DNA of 64,000 bases from Hymenobacter mucosus (GTDB lineage: Bacteria; Bacteroidota; Bacteroidia; Cytophagales; Hymenobacteraceae): positions 62,001-126,000 of the forward strand of contig NZ_FZNS01000002.1 of assembly GCF_900188255.1 (NCBI RefSeq), read 5' to 3'. A model generated the notes under the pieces. That model was given only the letters and a program-made list of their open reading frames with translations. It was not told the origin of the DNA and ran no database searches. Positions 28,567 through 37,339 of this stretch are shown here, one piece after another (the stretch's first letter is position 1; every line of letters starts with the position of its first letter). The position numbers and the translations under genes are program-made.

Positions 28567-30441
28567 ATGGACAGAAATTCAGCAATCGGCCTGTTTTTGA
28601 TATCGGCCTTGCTCATCATCTACCTTTTCTTCGCGCCCAAGCCCAAACCGGAACCGGCCGCTGAAAAGCCCAAGACAACTGCCACCACGGCTGCTACTGC
28701 TTCCGCCCCGCTCGATTCAGCAGCAGCAACTCAGGCTCTGGGCTCGTTTGGGTCAGCGGCGGTGGGTACGGCCCAAACCACGCAGCTTAAAAACGAGAAC
28801 ATCACCGTCACGTTTTCCTCAAAGGGTGGCCGCGTGGAGGCTGTTCGTCTGAACAACTACAAAACGTTCTCCGGGAAGCCACTCGACCTTTTTACGGCTC
28901 AGAGTGCCCAACTCGATACTCGTTTCCGCACGAACGACGGCCGCCAGGTAAAGTTGTCGGACCTCTACTTCCGGGCCGAGCCCCAAGGTACCACTACGCT
29001 ACGTTACGTAGCAGATGTAGCTGGCGGGCAAATTGAGCAGCTGTACACGCTGGCGGCAGGCAGCTACGAGCTAGCATACAACCTGCGCTTTAACAACCTC
29101 TCGGCTTCGGTGACCCAAGAACCACTCACGCTCTCCTTCGTGGACAACGTGCGCCAGACGGAGCAGGACCGCAAGCAGAACCGCAATCATACTCTCATTA
29201 ACCGCTACCTGGTTTCGGGCGACCACACTGCCCTGGGTGAAGCCTCGGAGAAGCCCGAAGAAGTTAAGGTAGCGGAGCCCTTGAAGTGGATAGCTCACAA
29301 GCACGACTTCTTCGTGGCTGGTATTGTAGCTGAAAACCAGTTTCAGTCGGGCCAGCTGAACGCCACGGTAGACCTGGAGGATACTACCTACATCAAAACG
29401 CTGAGCTCTACGCTAGCTATTCCGGCTGCTGATGTGCAGCAAGGAAAAGCCAACTTCCGCTTTTACTTTGGTCCTAACTCCTTCAACACGCTGAAGGCTG
29501 TAGCACCCGATTTCGACCGGAACGTGTACCTAGGCTGGGGCTTGTTCCGCTGGGTAAACCGCTTTGTGGTGCTGCCCGTGTTCCACTTCCTGGAGCAATA
29601 CATTAGTTCCTACGGTATCATCATTGCCCTGCTGGTAGTGCTGATTAAGCTGGTGACGTGGCCCCTGACCTACAAAACGTACGAGTCGCAGGCCAAGATG
29701 AGAGTACTGAAGCCGGAAATTGATGCCATCAAGGAGAAGTATCCCGACGACCAGTTGAAGCAGCAGCAGGAGACCATGAAGCTGCACAGCACCATGGGCG
29801 TATCGGCGCTGAGTGGGTGCGTACCTACGCTGCTCACAATTCCGATTCTGTTCGCCATGTTCCAGTTCTTTCCCAATGCGATTGAGTTGCGCCAGCAGCC
29901 TTTCCTGTGGGCCCACGACCTGAGCACGTACGACGACCTGATTAAGCTCCCCTTCTCGGTGCCGTTCCTGGGTAACCACATCAGCCTTTTCACCCTGCTG
30001 ATGACCCTCTCGACGCTAGCCATGACTTACCAGAGCAACCAGAACAACCCCGCCGCCATGCAGGGTCCTATGAAGTTCTACAGCTACCTGATGCCGCTGG
30101 TGTTCTTCTTCGTTTTGAACAGCTTCTCGGCCGGCCTCACTTGGTACTACTTGATTTCGAACCTGGTAACCTTGGCCCAGCAAGCAATTACGCGCCGCTT
30201 CGTAGACGACACCAAGCTGCGGGCTAAGCTGGAAGCTAACAAAATCAAGAACAAGGATAAGAAGCCCTCAGGCTTTGCGGCTCGCCTGCAGGATGCCATG
30301 AAGGCTGCCCAAGAAAAGGAGAATCAGTCCCGCCAGGGTGGTCGTCCTACGGCGGCTACGGACGATGACTCGTCGGATGACAGTGGCACGGGAGCCTCGG
30401 ATGTTTCCCCGAAGCGCCCGCGCAAAACGCGTCGTTCGTAG
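28567..30441 (+). CDS. yidC: Membrane protein insertase YidC
   Basis: 624 residues. The first transmembrane helix (about 4-22) anchors a large periplasmic beta-supersandwich domain (about 75-310), as in Gram-negative YidC. The conserved insertase core follows with helices near 340-370, 415-440 (SGCVPTLLTIPILFAMFQFF), 480-500 and 515-540, and the family signature GLTWYYLISN. The tail is basic then acidic (DDDSSDDS...RKTRRS) and suits ribosome contact. It inserts and folds inner-membrane proteins with or without Sec. The neighbour gene is unrelated, and the usual rpmH-rnpA cluster is not nearby. Confidence 0.97.
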   Translation: MDRNSAIGLFLISALLIIYLFFAPKPKPEPAAEKPKTTATTAATASAPLDSAAATQALGSFGSAAVGTAQTTQLKNENITVTFSSKGGRVEAVRLNNYKTFSGKPLDLFTAQSAQLDTRFRTNDGRQVKLSDLYFRAEPQGTTTLRYVADVAGGQIEQLYTLAAGSYELAYNLRFNNLSASVTQEPLTLSFVDNVRQTEQDRKQNRNHTLINRYLVSGDHTALGEASEKPEEVKVAEPLKWIAHKHDFFVAGIVAENQFQSGQLNATVDLEDTTYIKTLSSTLAIPAADVQQGKANFRFYFGPNSFNTLKAVAPDFDRNVYLGWGLFRWVNRFVVLPVFHFLEQYISSYGIIIALLVVLIKLVTWPLTYKTYESQAKMRVLKPEIDAIKEKYPDDQLKQQQETMKLHSTMGVSALSGCVPTLLTIPILFAMFQFFPNAIELRQQPFLWAHDLSTYDDLIKLPFSVPFLGNHISLFTLLMTLSTLAMTYQSNQNNPAAMQGPMKFYSYLMPLVFFFVLNSFSAGLTWYYLISNLVTLAQQAITRRFVDDTKLRAKLEANKIKNKDKKPSGFAARLQDAMKAAQEKENQSRQGGRPTAATDDDSSDDSGTGASDVSPKRPRKTRRS

Positions 30442-30471
30442 AAGCAGTAGGTCACAAGCTACTGTAACGCT

Positions 30472-30508
30472 AAACCGCCCCGTCGCTTTGTAAGCGGCGG
30501 GGCGGTTT
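30472..30508 (+). terminator. Terminator after yidC
   Basis: The stem AAACCGCCCCG/CGGGGCGGTTT with a closing extension (TCGCT/AGCGG) around a short loop. Confidence 0.8.
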
Positions 30509-30566
30509 GCATTGGCACCAATTTTGGCTTCACCAGACACACCCTTCCTCTACCTCCTTCCAGTAT

Positions 30567-31094
30567 ATGAGCCGCCTATTGTCAGCCGTTGTTGTGCTCG
30601 TGAGCCTAGGTATTTTACCCGCTTGCACTACTAGCCACCACGTATCTTCTACCAAGCCAGAACAAGCTACGCTGGAGCAGCCGAAGACCGAAAAAAACGC
30701 ATCGGCCGAGCAAGTACCCCCCGTTATGGTGTTTGAGCGCACGCCCTGCTACGGTATGTGCCCACACTATACGGCTCGCCTGTACGCCGATGGCCGGGTA
30801 GAATACGAAGGTTTCCGCCATGCTCCCGTTGAGGGTAAGCGCACCGCGCAAATTGCGCCCAGCGTGGTGCAAAACTTGCTTCGGCAGGCCGACCTCCTAG
30901 GGTTCCAGAAACTTGACAATACGTACTCTAGCGGCGTTACTGACCTACCAACCACGGCGCTTTCCATCCGTTATCCTGATGGAACGACCAAGGCCGTGCG
31001 GGCAGAAAGCGGGGCTCCTGTTGAGCTACGAAACTTGTTTGCGACCCTTACCACCGAAATAGAAAAGGCTTTGGGTGTTACGGCTGAACGATAA
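30567..31094 (+). CDS. DUF6438 lipoprotein
   Basis: 175 residues from the ATG giving MSRLLSAVVV; the frame opens earlier at 30507, inside the yidC terminator, which argues against that start. The lipobox LPAC places Cys20 as the lipidated residue. The linker to about 50 is Lys/Glu/Thr-rich. The conserved domain starts VMVFERTPCYGMCPHYTARLYADG, with a CxxxC pair that may form a disulfide, and includes VEYEGF and the final LRNLFATLTTEIEK. This matches the DUF6438 family of Bacteroidota; function unknown. Confidence 0.85.
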   Translation: MSRLLSAVVVLVSLGILPACTTSHHVSSTKPEQATLEQPKTEKNASAEQVPPVMVFERTPCYGMCPHYTARLYADGRVEYEGFRHAPVEGKRTAQIAPSVVQNLLRQADLLGFQKLDNTYSSGVTDLPTTALSIRYPDGTTKAVRAESGAPVELRNLFATLTTEIEKALGVTAER

Positions 31095-31110
31095 GTAATA
31101 CACCTACGTC

Positions 31111-31159
31111 CCCACGCAAAAGGGCCATTTCAGTAGTTGAAATGGCCCTTTTGCGTGGG
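31111..31159. terminator. Bidirectional terminator, 22-bp perfect stem
   Basis: CCCACGCAAAAGGGCCATTTCA pairs fully with the right arm around a five-base loop. It lies between the DUF6438 gene (+) and the peptide-binding lipoprotein gene (-). Confidence 0.85.
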
Positions 31160-31174
31160 TACACTATAGGTAAG

Positions 31175-32848
31175 TTAGTTCTTCCGTACCCGCTCTAGCA
31201 CCAGCTGGTTCATAGGGTTTGGTGTGAGGCCTTGCACGTTATTCTGCGTAAGGCGCACTACCTCGTCGTAATAGAGCGGTATAACGGGACTTTCTTCCAC
31301 AATAATGCGGTCCATCTGCTGATACAGATCGTAACGCTTGGCTACGTCCTGCTCCAGCTTAGCTTGCTCGTAGAGCCGGTCGTAGGCGGCACTTTGGAAA
31401 TGCGTTTTGTTGGGCCCCGCCGGAGCAAAGTTTTTGCTGTAGAACAGGGCTAAGTAGTTTTCCGCGTCGGGGTAGTCGCCGAGCCAGCTTTTGGTGAAGA
31501 AAGCACTGCTGCCATTATCTACCATCTCCTGGTGGGCGGCTGCTTGGTTTACATCAATTTCTACCTGCACGCCCACATCGGCCCAGTTCTTCTGCAAATA
31601 CTCGCATACCTCCTTGCGCTCAGCTACAGTAGCCAAGCGCAAACGCAAAGGCTTAGCGGCACTGTACCCCGCTTCTTTCAATAGCCGACGGGCTTTCTCC
31701 GGCTGGTAGCTGTAGCCCGGCACCAATTGCTGGCTGAAAGACGGTAAGGAAGCCGGCACAAACCCTGACAAGCCCGGCACGCCCACATTGTTGAGGAAGT
31801 ATGCCAGCAAATCTGGCTTGTTGAGAGCATAGTTCAGGGCCTGGCGTACTCGCTTATCCTGCAACGCCCGGCCCGCCGCGGCATTGTCGCCGCGCAGATG
31901 GGCGGGGTCTTGCTGCAGGCCGAGGTATTCTGTATTCAAGTAGGGCACTTTCTGCAGGCGAAACTTCCCCCGAAAATCCTCTCGTACGGTACCATCAGGG
32001 TACATAATCAGGTCGCGGGAGCCGGCCCGAATACCACTTAGGAAGTCTAGCTTCCCCTGCATAAACGTCAGGAATTCCGTCTTGCGGTCCTGGATAAAAC
32101 TGATCTGCACTGCGTCCACGTAAGGTAAGCGCTGGCCTTGGGCATCTTTCTTCCAGTACGCAGGGTTGCGATGGTACACAATGGCATTGCCCTCATCCCA
32201 TTCTTTGAAAAGAAAAGGTCCTGTTCCAACGGGATGCTCCCGAAAATCCTTGCCATACTTCTGCACAGCTTCGCGCGGCACTACGTACGCATAGGGCATT
32301 GTTAGAATACCCAAGAATGGGATAAACGGCTCTTTAAGGTATACCCGCACGGTGCTGTCGTTCGGCGCTACAAAGCACGTATCGTGTGGCTCGCCCTGGC
32401 TGTTTTCCAACACCTTACCCCGAAAAATCCACCCGCCAGGGCTAGCCGTAGCTCCATCTAGCAGGCGCCGAAAGCTGTAAACGAAGTCCTGGGCTACCAC
32501 GCGCCGCCCCTTCCCTCCCGCAAACACTTCCGAGTCGTGAAAGTACACGTCGGGGCGTAGCGTGAAGGTGTAGGTTTTGCCATCGGTAGAAATAGTGTAG
32601 CGCCGGGCAATGGCTGGGCCAGGCTTCAGGCTGTCGTCAAGTTCCACTAGGCCGTTGTACAACTGCGTGGCCGCCCAAATATTTGCTTGCTTATTGGTAA
32701 AGGCAGGGTCCAGGGAAGTCAGCGCCTCGGGTTGATTGTAGCGAAACACGCGCCGGGCATCAGTGGTTGGGCCGGCATCGGAACAGGCCGTGAGCAGGGG
32801 CAGCAACAGGAAAGCGAAACCGGCAGCACAGCGCGAAAACGGAAACAT
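31175..32848 (-). CDS. Peptide-binding lipoprotein of ABC transporter (DppA/OppA family)
   Basis: 557 residues from the ATG at 32848, which gives a lipoprotein signal ending LLTAC (Cys22). A frame running back to 33262 would overlap the divergent gene and has no signal, so I reject it. Family features: PEALTSLDPAFTNKQANIW near the start, then YTFTLRPDVYFHDSEVF, VGTGPFLFKEW and the final SPVIPLYYDEVVRLTQNNVQGL. It is a solute-binding protein family 5 member that likely captures oligopeptides. No permease or ATPase genes are adjacent, so the transporter partner lies elsewhere. Confidence 0.93.
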   Translation of the reverse strand: MFPFSRCAAGFAFLLLPLLTACSDAGPTTDARRVFRYNQPEALTSLDPAFTNKQANIWAATQLYNGLVELDDSLKPGPAIARRYTISTDGKTYTFTLRPDVYFHDSEVFAGGKGRRVVAQDFVYSFRRLLDGATASPGGWIFRGKVLENSQGEPHDTCFVAPNDSTVRVYLKEPFIPFLGILTMPYAYVVPREAVQKYGKDFREHPVGTGPFLFKEWDEGNAIVYHRNPAYWKKDAQGQRLPYVDAVQISFIQDRKTEFLTFMQGKLDFLSGIRAGSRDLIMYPDGTVREDFRGKFRLQKVPYLNTEYLGLQQDPAHLRGDNAAAGRALQDKRVRQALNYALNKPDLLAYFLNNVGVPGLSGFVPASLPSFSQQLVPGYSYQPEKARRLLKEAGYSAAKPLRLRLATVAERKEVCEYLQKNWADVGVQVEIDVNQAAAHQEMVDNGSSAFFTKSWLGDYPDAENYLALFYSKNFAPAGPNKTHFQSAAYDRLYEQAKLEQDVAKRYDLYQQMDRIIVEESPVIPLYYDEVVRLTQNNVQGLTPNPMNQLVLERVRKN

Positions 32849-32866
32849 GGGAACGGCGAAACAGTG

Positions 32867-32874
32867 TATATTTG
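32867..32874 (+). promoter_or_regulatory. -7 element TATATTTG of the metal-dependent hydrolase gene
   Basis: A full TAnnTTTG match on the plus strand, about 59 bases before the ATG at 32933. It directly abuts the opposite-strand element at 32875. Confidence 0.6.
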
Positions 32875-32882
32875 CAAAGGTA
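32875..32882 (-). promoter_or_regulatory. -7 element TACCTTTG of the peptide-binding lipoprotein gene
   Basis: A full TAnnTTTG match on the minus strand, 27 bases before the ATG at 32848. Back-to-back with the plus-strand element, so the two start sites would overlap. Confidence 0.6.
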
Positions 32883-32932
32883 TCCCACATCCGGCGTTTG
32901 TTGCACCGGCGCAGTCCTACTGCTTTCTTCCT

Positions 32933-33613
32933 ATGAACCTCACCTACTACGGTCACGCCTCCTTTCTGCTCGAAACCGGCGGCATCACCCTTCTTTTCGA
33001 CCCATTTATTCGTCCGAACCCGCTGGCCAAAGATATTGATGTAGACGCCATTCAGGCCGACTATATCCTGCTGAGCCACGGCCACGGCGACCACGTAGCC
33101 GACGTGGAGGAAATTGGCAAGCGTACCGGCGCTGAGCTCGTAGGCATGGTAGAAGTCCTGGGCTGGTTTGGCCAAAAGGGTCTTAAGACCACATACGCCA
33201 TGAATCTGGGTGGCACCGTTAAACTGCCCTTTGGTACCATAAAAATGGTAGCAGCTGCGCACTCTAGCTCCTTACCCGATGGTTCCTATGGCGGTCTGGC
33301 CGCTGGTTTCGTTATCGAAGCAGAAGATAAAACTATCTACTTCGCTGGCGACACGGCCCTGACCTACGACATGAAAATTCTGGCGGAGCGTTACACGCTG
33401 GACGCGGCTATCCTACCCATTGGCGACCATTTCACCATGGGTATCGACGACGCGCTTGTAGCGGCCGACTGGGCGGGGGCCAGCCGCATCATTGGCATGC
33501 ATTACGATACCTTCCCGCCCATTGCCATCGACCAGGAAGAAGCACGCAGCAAAGCGGCAGCGGCTGGCAAAGAGCTGGTACTGCTGAAAATCGGCGAAAC
33601 CATTACTATATGA
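32933..33613 (+). CDS. Metal-dependent hydrolase, MBL fold (UPF0173 family)
   Basis: 226 residues from the ATG giving MNLTYYGHASF. The metallo-beta-lactamase fold metal motif LSHGHGDHVAD (HxHxDH) is at about 49-59. Further ligands are His in AAAHSSS, Asp in FAGDTALTYD and His in GMHYDTFP. The order fits the UPF0173/YtkL family, whose natural substrate is not known. Well conserved and full length. The gene diverges from the peptide-binding protein and shares a compact promoter region with it. parA follows 81 bases later. Confidence 0.94.
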   Translation: MNLTYYGHASFLLETGGITLLFDPFIRPNPLAKDIDVDAIQADYILLSHGHGDHVADVEEIGKRTGAELVGMVEVLGWFGQKGLKTTYAMNLGGTVKLPFGTIKMVAAAHSSSLPDGSYGGLAAGFVIEAEDKTIYFAGDTALTYDMKILAERYTLDAAILPIGDHFTMGIDDALVAADWAGASRIIGMHYDTFPPIAIDQEEARSKAAAAGKELVLLKIGETITI

Positions 33614-33694
33614 GCTACCAGTTGTCAGGTACTACAGCACAAGCTGATTGGTGCCAACTGACAACAGGCAACTGAAAACTCACAACGAACGAAA

Positions 33695-34501
33695 ATGGGT
33701 AAAATCATTGCGGTAGCCAACCAGAAGGGCGGAGTCGGCAAAACCACTTCCTCGATTAACCTAGCGGCCTCCCTGGCCGCGCTGGAGTATCGGACCCTGC
33801 TCGTGGATGCCGACCCCCAGGCCAACGCTACCTCCGGCGTGGGCTTCGACCCGAAGGATATTCAAACCAGCATTTATGAGTGCATGGTGGATGGCATCAA
33901 CATTCAGGATATTATCTTGAATACCAACATCCTTCCTCACCTCGACCTCATTCCCTCCCACATCGACCTCGTTGGGGCCGAAGTGGAAATGATCAACTTG
34001 CCCAACCGGGAGGAGAAGATGAAGGAGGCCCTGCGCCCCCTCGCCGATCAGTACGACTTTATCATCATCGACTGTTCGCCTTCCCTAGGTCTGATAACGG
34101 TTAATGCTCTCACGGCTGCTCACTCGGTTATTGTGCCGGTGCAGTGCGAGTACTTTGCCTTGGAAGGCTTAGGCAAGCTGCTGAACACCATCAAAATCAT
34201 CCAGAGCCGCCTAAACGAGGAACTAGAGATTGAAGGCATCCTACTGACTATGTACGATGTGCGCTTGCGCCTTTCCAACCAAGTAGTTGAGGAAGTGAAG
34301 CTGCACTTCCAGCAGCTAGTTTTCGATACCATCATTCCGCGTAACGTAAAGCTGTCGGAGTCGCCGAGCTTTGGCATTCCAGTCATTTTGCACGATGCCG
34401 AAAGCAAAGGCAGCATTAGCTACCTGAACTTGGCCCGCGAAATCGTGGAGAAGAATGTGGAAGCTGCTGGCGAGCCAGAGGCTGCAGAAGACGCAGCCTA
34501 G
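33695..34501 (+). CDS. parA: Chromosome-partitioning ATPase ParA (Soj)
   Basis: 268 residues. The deviant Walker A KGGVGKTT at 11-18 has the signature Lys12 and the P-loop Lys16. Walker A' is [12 protein letters not shown]; Walker B is [14 protein letters not shown]. It is a chromosomal-type ParA without the N-terminal DNA-binding domain of plasmid forms. It pairs with ParB 179 bases downstream to segregate origins. A strong terminator follows, so parB probably has its own promoter. Confidence 0.96.
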   Translation: MGKIIAVANQKGGVGKTTSSINLAASLAALEYRTLLVDADPQANATSGVGFDPKDIQTSIYECMVDGINIQDIILNTNILPHLDLIPSHIDLVGAEVEMINLPNREEKMKEALRPLADQYDFIIIDCSPSLGLITVNALTAAHSVIVPVQCEYFALEGLGKLLNTIKIIQSRLNEELEIEGILLTMYDVRLRLSNQVVEEVKLHFQQLVFDTIIPRNVKLSESPSFGIPVILHDAESKGSISYLNLAREIVEKNVEAAGEPEAAEDAA

Positions 34502-34520
34502 TGCTTAGTACAAAGAACTT

Positions 34521-34557
34521 AAAAACGGCTGGTGGAGTAATTCGCCAGCCGTTTTTT
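34521..34557 (+). terminator. Terminator after parA
   Basis: The stem AAAAACGGCTGG/CCAGCCGTTTTT ends in a run of Ts (TTTTTTATT). Confidence 0.9.
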
Positions 34558-34628
34558 ATTGGGACAGGTTGAATTTCAGCGAAAACTGAACTTCCCACAA
34601 AATTTCCCGGCCTTCCCCGCCGTTTGTG

Positions 34629-34636
34629 TATTTTTG
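34629..34636 (+). promoter_or_regulatory. -7 element TATTTTTG of parB
   Basis: A full TAnnTTTG match 44 bases before the parB ATG, after the parA terminator. Confidence 0.55.
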
Positions 34637-34679
34637 AATCCCGCTTTCGTCTGCCATTGGGCGAGGGCTGATTGCAGGT

Positions 34680-35636
34680 ATGTCAGAGAAGAACGAAGAG
34701 AAACCTACGCCGGCAGCGGCTCCCGCGGCGGCCAAGCGCAAAATTGGCGGTCTAGGCCGGGGCCTCAATGCCCTGATTGAAGGCAGCTACGAGAAAAAGA
34801 GCGAACGGGTGGGCTTGGTGCCGCATCCAGTAAACTCCGTTGGGTTGATTTCGGTCAATCAGATCGAAGCCAACCCTTACCAGCCGCGCACCCACTTCGA
34901 CCAACAAGCCCTACAGGACTTGGCGGAAAGTATTAAGGTGCAGGGTATTATTCAGCCCGTGACGTTGCGCCAAACGGGCACGAACACCTATCAGTTGATT
35001 TCGGGCGAGCGGCGTTTGCAAGCCTCCAAGCTGGCCGGTCTCGACTCCATTCCTGCTTACATCCGCAAGGCCGATGACCAGCAAATGCTGGAAATGGCAC
35101 TCATCGAGAACATTCAGCGTGAGAACCTCAATGCCATTGAAATAGCACTGAGCTATCAGCGCCTCGTGAGCGAATGCAACTTGAAGCAGGAAGAGCTAGG
35201 CGACCGGGTTGGCAAAAACCGCTCGACGGTAACGAACTACCTCCGCCTGCTCAAGTTGCCGCCCGATATTCAGATTGGCCTGCGCGACAATGTAATCAGC
35301 ATGGGTCATGCCCGTGCCCTTGTCAACATTGATGACATTGAGCAGCAGCTTGGATTGTTCCGCCGCATTGTGGATGAGGACCTCTCTGTGCGCCGGGTAG
35401 AGCAACTGGTGCGCAACGGCGCTGCCGCCCCTACTGAAACTGAAAAGAAATCTTCACAGCCAGCTACGCCCGTAGTACCTGCCGCTGAACTTCGCCGTAC
35501 TGAGCGCCACTTGACCGAACGGTTTGGCTCGCGTGTGCTAGTGAAGCCAGGCCCCCAAGGCCGGGGAGAAATCAAAATTGCTTTTGACTCGGTAGAGGAC
35601 ATGCAGCGTATTCTGCACATTCTACAACCTGCTTAA
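34680..35636 (+). CDS. parB: ParB/Spo0J chromosome-partitioning protein
   Basis: 318 residues. The ParB N-terminal CTPase domain (about 58-145) includes ANPYQPRTHFDQQALQDLAES and the GERRLQASKLAGL box. The helix-turn-helix (EELGDRVGKNRSTVTNYLRL) recognises parS. A Ala/Pro-rich linker leads to a C-terminal dimerisation domain (about 260-318, RHLTERFGSRVLV...IAFDSVEDMQRIL). The basic N-terminal tail (KRKIGGLGRGLNALI) is the ParA-stimulating segment. I find no parS-like GTTTCACGTGAAAC palindrome in this window. Confidence 0.96.
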   Translation: MSEKNEEKPTPAAAPAAAKRKIGGLGRGLNALIEGSYEKKSERVGLVPHPVNSVGLISVNQIEANPYQPRTHFDQQALQDLAESIKVQGIIQPVTLRQTGTNTYQLISGERRLQASKLAGLDSIPAYIRKADDQQMLEMALIENIQRENLNAIEIALSYQRLVSECNLKQEELGDRVGKNRSTVTNYLRLLKLPPDIQIGLRDNVISMGHARALVNIDDIEQQLGLFRRIVDEDLSVRRVEQLVRNGAAAPTETEKKSSQPATPVVPAAELRRTERHLTERFGSRVLVKPGPQGRGEIKIAFDSVEDMQRILHILQPA

Positions 35637-35646
35637 CCGCCCGTTT

Positions 35647-36312
35647 ATGTCTGGGGTCCAACGCGTACTAGTTCTTCTGTGCTTGCTGGCGGTACTACCA
35701 CTGGCCCAGTTAGCCCAGGCGCAAACTGTTGTAACGGCTGGCCCCGACTCCACGCAAGTGCGTCAGACCGCCGTAGCCGACTCCTCACGACGCACAGAAA
35801 AGCTGCTTGGCTTTCGGGTTACCCGTCCGCAAAAGGCAGCGTTCTTAGCCCTGGCTATTCCGGGGGCGGGGCAAATCTATAACCACCGCTACTGGAAACT
35901 GCCACTCGTGTACGGCGCTTTGGGTGGGGTAGGCTACGGGCTATTTCACTACCAGAGCCGGTACAAAGAATACGTGAAGGGCAAACAGGAATACCGCACG
36001 GTTTACGGGCCCGGGCAAGACCCCTACGTGGAGGGCACCCCACTAAGTAAACTTTCTGGCGCAAATGTCTCTCAGGAGATTCGGTCAGAAAATATTGAAC
36101 GGGGTATCGTGTTCTACCGGCGTTACCGGGATACGTTTATTGCCTACACTGCTTTAGCCTACGGTATAACTATTCTGGATGCTCTCGTAGATGCTCACTT
36201 GCGCGACTTTGATATCAGTGAGGATTTGAGTTTGCGCCTCGATCCGGCGGCGCTACCCTCACGTACTGCTGTTCCCGGAGCAGGCCTTGCCGTCAGCCTT
36301 TACTGGAAATAA
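35647..36312 (+). CDS. DUF5683 membrane protein
   Basis: 221 residues, starting ten bases after the parB stop, so probably co-transcribed. Signal peptide (about 1-25, ending AQAQ). The conserved DUF5683 motif RPQKAAFLALAIPGAGQIYNHRYWK at about 59-83 begins the first membrane hairpin; further hydrophobic segments are near 85-100 and 165-180. The family is widespread in Bacteroidota and often sits beside parB and dapB, as here. Function unknown; an envelope role is an inference from the topology. Confidence 0.88.
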   Translation: MSGVQRVLVLLCLLAVLPLAQLAQAQTVVTAGPDSTQVRQTAVADSSRRTEKLLGFRVTRPQKAAFLALAIPGAGQIYNHRYWKLPLVYGALGGVGYGLFHYQSRYKEYVKGKQEYRTVYGPGQDPYVEGTPLSKLSGANVSQEIRSENIERGIVFYRRYRDTFIAYTALAYGITILDALVDAHLRDFDISEDLSLRLDPAALPSRTAVPGAGLAVSLYWK

Positions 36313-36430
36313 CTTGGCACACTGAGTCTCTTGTAGCAGGCAGGACGTCTCTTGCCAACAACAACCCATCGGAGTAGCAGACTCCGAGTTCCTACCTGCT
36401 CTTTCTTCAACACCTCCTACTCTTACCTGA

Positions 36431-37150
36431 ATGAAGCTGCTGCTGATTGGCTACGGCAAAATGGGCCGGGCCATCGAGGCCCAGGCCGTGGCGCGTGGTC
36501 ACCAGATTGCCGGCATCGTGGACCCCTCCCGGCCCGATGTACGCATCTCCAATTTTACTCCTGCTACCGTCGACGCTGCAATTGAGTTTACGCACCCTGA
36601 TGCGGCCTATCAAAACGTGCAAGCCTGCTTACGCCAGGGTTTGCCAGTAGTATGTGGCTCCACGGGTTGGCTCCACCACTTTGCTGAGGCGCAGGCATTA
36701 AGCCAGCAGACAGGCACTCCGCTATTTTACGCCTCTAATTATAGCGTAGGAGTGAACCTGTTTTTCCACTTCAATGAATATATCGCCGCCAAAATGCATC
36801 AGTTCGGCGGCTACGATGTACGAGTACGGGAGATTCATCATACCCAGAAGGTAGACCAGCCCAGCGGCACCGCCATCACCACTGCCGAAGGAATTTTACG
36901 TTACTTCCCTAATAAAACCACTTGGCGCAACGAGGCCACGCAAGCACCCGAAGAACTAGCTATTCTTTCTGAGCGCGAGGGTGCTGTGGTTGGCACGCAC
37001 ATCGTCACCTACTCCTCAGCGGCCGATGATATTGAGCTAAAGCACGAAGCACACACCCGCGACGGATTTGTGCAGGGCGCATTGCTTGCTGCCGAATGGC
37101 TCCCCGGCCGCCAGGGGGTATTCGGTATGAAAGACCTGTTGGGACTGTAG
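36431..37150 (+). CDS. dapB: 4-Hydroxy-tetrahydrodipicolinate reductase
   Basis: 239 residues. The NAD(P)-binding GYGKMG loop lies at 8-13. The catalytic and substrate motif EIHHTQKVDQPSGTA at about 138-152 contains the active His and Lys. The protein catalyses a late step of the diaminopimelate/lysine path that feeds peptidoglycan. At 239 residues it is shorter than the E. coli enzyme (273), as usual in Bacteroidota. Next to lepB and the par genes, a common order in this phylum. Confidence 0.95.
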   Translation: MKLLLIGYGKMGRAIEAQAVARGHQIAGIVDPSRPDVRISNFTPATVDAAIEFTHPDAAYQNVQACLRQGLPVVCGSTGWLHHFAEAQALSQQTGTPLFYASNYSVGVNLFFHFNEYIAAKMHQFGGYDVRVREIHHTQKVDQPSGTAITTAEGILRYFPNKTTWRNEATQAPEELAILSEREGAVVGTHIVTYSSAADDIELKHEAHTRDGFVQGALLAAEWLPGRQGVFGMKDLLGL

Positions 37151-37339
37151 CACAGCCCCTTCTGTGATGCCCGCAGTGAAAGCACACTTGCCTTATAGGC
37201 ACAGTATCCACTGTAGGCATTCCGGAAATCATGAACTAAATACTTCGCTGCTTTCCATCGCATTATTTCGGATATTCCGGCGTTGAAGCTGAAAGAGGCC
37301 GGCGTGTGCCGGCTGTCTGTTTTTCTGGCCCTGACTGTT

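Noticed and set aside
32849..33262. N-terminal extension of the peptide-binding lipoprotein to 33262
   Set aside because: It would overlap the divergent hydrolase gene by over 300 bases and hide a perfect lipoprotein signal that begins at 32848.
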